The translations under genes were made by a program, and so were the position numbers. From assembly GCF_028389875.1 (NCBI RefSeq), contig NC_084665.1:101909435-101973434 (forward strand): a stretch of DNA of 64,000 nt, read 5' to 3'. Numbering within the stretch: position 1 is the stretch's first letter; each line of letters starts with the position of its first letter. The notes beneath the pieces were generated by a model, which made no database searches, was not told the origin of the DNA, and saw only the letters and a program-made list of their open reading frames with translations. Shown one piece after another: positions 60,353-64,000 of this stretch. The DNA comes from Rhea pennata (taxonomy: Eukaryota > Chordata > Aves > Rheiformes > Rheidae).

Positions 60353-63300
60353 CTTAAAAAAAGCAAAAGAATATCTTCTTACATGCTTTGCCACTGTTTC
60401 TATCTGCTCTGTAAACAGACTACTGGGTAATGAAAATAAATCTTCCAAACTCATTAAAATAGAATGAAGTGAAAATCAAGTTGCTTGGTGTTAGCATTAA
60501 CTTTCGTATTACATGGACTTGCACATTCCCATTTTACAGACATCAGAAAAGGTGCAACTAAATTAAGATCTAAAATCTTTTAAACTGATGCAGTAATCGC
60601 TCTAAATATAATATGTCAAAATTCTGAACCACAAGATGCAGTAAATGTATAGGACAGAATCAATTTAAAATCTTTTATTCACACATTTACAGTATTAGTC
60701 CATGATAATATTCTGGAAAATGCACATATATTTCTATGTGCATCTCATACACTGTAACATAAGAGCATATAGGCAGTGAGTACTATAGTTCAAAAGATGT
60801 TGCAATACTGAAAACTTGCTGTTGATATTTACATATGTACACATACACATAGATATATATACACATGCCAATGCATATGTAGTACGGCTGCATGTAAAAC
60901 AACTGGGAGCTAAAAAAATGATATATTTGCTCTTAAAAATACTTAGAAATTAAGCATGAAAGTAATACTAAAAGAAAGTTTAGGTTTTTATATAAAAAAG
61001 ATCTGAAAAAAAAGAGAACACCAAATACCAAGACACAAATATTTTAATTTCCAATCTTTGAGTGAATCTGTTAAGATAAAGACAAAGCTTGTGATGATCT
61101 AGCCACCTATTCTTCTCCCCAACAACCTTGGAACCTTTCCCCCTTCTGTGCAAAAGATGGATGAATGTGTATTTCATTTGCTTAACAAAAGATATTTGAG
61201 TAAACAGTAAAAATTAAACAGGTTTCGTACAGGAAAAGCAAATTTTGAATGCTTCAGGATGTACTGCTTAGTTTGCCAGAAAATTAACATCCCTCTCAAC
61301 AGTTCTGTACACTGAAATCTTGAGCCATACTTTTCACATCACTTGCCTTAATACATATAGAAATTACTTTTACAACCTAACTCATTATTTTATATTGAGA
61401 AGCAGCTCTTGCAGTAAGCAGAAACTAGCTATATAACAACATACGTAATAACAACATGGCCTGAAGACAGGTTGGATATTTTCTCATTGGTTTCTTTTAA
61501 TCCTGCCTGGATCTTTTGAGGCCATTTCCTATCTGTTTTATTTCATCTGTATGTTTTTGGGGTAAGACAGAGATTATTTCCTTATTATGAGTAGGACAGT
61601 ATTCTTAAAAACTAAAATTTATAGAAATACCAATAGCTAAGGCATGTGAACCTAAAATTCTAAGATATCAGAAGACTGTGTCATTTACATACTCAAATAA
61701 TAATGCTCTCATGAAATGCTTTGAAAAAAATAACAATTTTATAAATCTCAGCTTTAACTTTTACCAACACAATTGTATCAGTAATCACTTTTTTTTTTTT
61801 AATGGGAACTATAGACCTAAGAAGGAACAGTAAAATAAATAGGGCAGAGGCTTTTTTTTGTTTTTTAAAGTGCAGTTCTTCTGAAATTAATACTTAATGG
61901 TAAAGGATGTGCTGAAGCCACTACAACCTGATTAAAATAAATATTGTTTCAAAATTCATTTTGAATTTTCAGAAAATGTGTACAATCTATTTTTGTGTCT
62001 ATTAGGTAGTTGTCTAATGCAAACACCAATATAGTACTTCCTAACCTACATTTACTACATTATACTTCTTGGAATTAACCGTAAATATTTTAGTGTTCCT
62101 TAACAGTCTCTTTCAAAATCCATATTCCAAATTATAGAGCATTCACAAGCAAACTGTTGGTTTCTTTGAAGGGAAAGAAACTAGTTTGAAATGTGTAGTT
62201 AGCAAAATTACTTTTCATCTGCAAAAGGAGATGATTCATAATGACAAATACTTGTTCACTCTATGCTTGCTTATACAACTGTATGTTATAACCACCAGCT
62301 ACTTCTCAACAACTTTTTGCAGTGACAGATATCATAAAAACAGAACACAACTATGTGGTACATATTTGCACACTCCAAGTGACATACTTTCCTCAGAGAT
62401 CCTTAGTCCTCATGATGCAGTGTTTCTTACCATTGATCAACATAACCACTTTTTAGCAGTGCCAATACCCAGACTGTTCACTACTCAGTGGGAAGAAACC
62501 AAAGATACATGAATTGTGGCATTTCATTTCAGAAAATGCATTCCAAGGAATAACCTATGTACATTGGGGGATGAACTCAATGACCAGATTGTTTTTTTCC
62601 TAATCGTATTACTGTAGCATATGTGTATAATCGAGAGAGAGAAAACTCCCCCTCTGGAGCAATCCCTTTTGCCAATGAAAGCATCAAGGTAGAACTAGTC
62701 ATGTTTGCAGTTCACAGAAATGAGAAAGAAAAGGTCGGGGAACTGCTGCTTCCAACTTATTTTACTTCCCCAAATTGATATAGTGGGCTTCTTACAGGTT
62801 CTTTGAATAAAGTAAAACAAGCTATGTACAGAACAATTTGTTTTTAGTGTTAACTAAAGTTAATTATACCAGCTTAATGTCCTACCTTAAGCTTTTACAG
62901 CTTGCTCAAGAAATCTATTTTCATTGCATTACTGTTTCTTACAGTTAAAATGTTTTTCCCCAATGTCTGAACAATTATTTCAACCTGTCTTCAAAATTCA
63001 TAAAACTATTTAATTTCTATGGATCCTTTTATGTGCAACAGCTGATTGTGGCCTTTGAATTAAATAAGCAATCCAAAAATCCCATCAATCCAAAGACTTT
63101 TTCGTAAGATTTGTGCAACGTGTTGAATTCAGAGAATCGTGGAATTAGGCCCTCCCCAAACTTCACTTTCTGACAACTTAGCTAGGTTATCAATTACGAT
63201 ATTCAGTTTGTGTACTAGGACAGAAAATAATTTGCTGACAAAGTCTTCCAGGCACTGCAAGCTCAGCTGAACACTTCCACAAAACTTTCACGTTTCAGTT

Positions 63301-64000
63301 TAACTTCTATGTGTTCATGCAAATTTTTATCCATCTATTCCTTACATTACTGGGAGATTTAGGTTTAACAACTATGCAAAATGGCTGTAGCAATTTTGTC
63401 TAGCTTCTTGGCTAACCACCAGATTAGCTCCAACTCTGCAAAATTCAAAAATAAAGTTATTCAACATCTTTTTTAGAACAGTCATCAGGCAATTTCTTGT
63501 CTAAGATTGTATGAACGTGTATGGATAACAACTTAAAACACAAATTTATTGCACAGACTTGTGCAGCTTCCAAAATAACTGATTCACTTTTTTATCCATT
63601 TCATAAGCAGTCACTCAAATCACTACTGTTGACACAGCTTAGCTAGCATACCTTTGTGCAAAAACTTTTTTTTTCCAAACTCACTTCTTTAAAAATAACC
63701 TCAGCTTACAGTTATCTTTTCTTAAGCACAGTTGTCATTTAGGGGCATAAATAAATTTCTCCCTCTGCCAATTACAAACAGGTTTCCATTTATGTTAAAT
63801 TCTTAACCTGAAATACAATTTTTATGTTTAAGGCAAAGATCAGAGACGCAGCTAAAAGTGAGCCAAAAAATTCTAATATGTTTTGTGGGAGTCATTACAG
63901 AATGATTCAGAACAAGTACAGATAACCTCCTCTTCCTCTCCCACTTCAAGTTTTCCCAGTCTGATGAGCCAAGGATTGCTTTGCCCTGGAGGTAGCTTCA
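60353..64000 (-). other. PRIM2: PRIM2 intron, partial (upstream of first exon in window)
   Basis: At least 3.6 kb of intron reaching the right edge. I looked for the preceding p58 segment (ending near human MDPDK) and found nothing matching. The sequence is AT-rich. It contains a CA/TA-rich low-complexity stretch at about 60,830-60,880 and a T-run near 61,791-61,800. Confidence 0.8.
60830..60880. repeat. CA/TA low-complexity stretch
   Basis: Interrupted ACATATG, ACACATACACA and ATATATATA units in the partial PRIM2 intron. Confidence 0.8.

Noticed and set aside
60353..60454. N-terminal extension of the PRIM2 exon open frame.
   Set aside because: The frame is open by chance through the intron's polypyrimidine tract; the AG acceptor at 60353-60354 and the match to human p58 both place the exon start at FDK.
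63880..64000. Possible further PRIM2 exon at the right edge, minus strand, with a glutamate-rich short frame.
   Set aside because: The translation does not match any segment of p58 I know, and no fitting splice pair was found.
1..64000. CRISPR arrays, operons, integrated prophage or endogenous retrovirus.
   Set aside because: No regularly spaced repeats, no bacterial gene organisation, and no LTR pair or retroviral protein motif was seen.

Overview
This is vertebrate nuclear DNA, most likely from a bird. It has AT-rich introns of several kilobases, GT-AG splice sites, many A/T microsatellites, and no dense packing of open frames. One gene is recognisable: the 3' part of PRIM2, the large subunit (p58) of DNA primase, on the minus strand. 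Two interspersed repeats point to a bird: the 3' end of a CR1 LINE (about 33,190-33,378) and a short element with a tRNA-Ile-like head and a CR1-like tail (about 49,575-49,706). The second resembles the TguSINE1-type SINEs that I know from songbirds, so a passerine is the best guess. That lineage call is inference.

Right part (about 41,030-64,000): four PRIM2 exons are read right to left at 60,352-60,226, 58,610-58,528, 46,362-46,294 and 41,613-41,386 (stop). The introns are about 1.6, 12.2 and 4.7 kb. Together the exons encode the last 168 residues, equivalent to human p58 from about residue 341 to the end. They hold three of the four cysteines that bind the 4Fe-4S cluster. The fourth cysteine and everything N-terminal lie beyond the right edge, because no upstream exon was found in 60,353-64,000. 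A short 3' UTR ends near two overlapping AATAAA signals at 41,054-41,063.

Left part (1 to about 41,030): this is the intergenic flank downstream of PRIM2. I recognise no gene in it. It contains microsatellites, poly(A)/poly(T) runs, several two-copy short tandem duplications, one CR1 fragment, a run of small GC- and CpG-rich patches between about 6.5 and 29 kb (the strongest at 18.25-18.41 kb), a pyrimidine-rich block at 24.76-25.45 kb, and stretches that might be conserved regulatory DNA. The open frames here look like chance.

No new biological system is evident. The observations most worth a second look are the SINE and what it says about lineage, the orphan CpG-rich patch with a CTCF-like motif, a strong G-quadruplex motif in the PRIM2 sense strand, and the conserved-looking acidic C-terminal tail of PRIM2.
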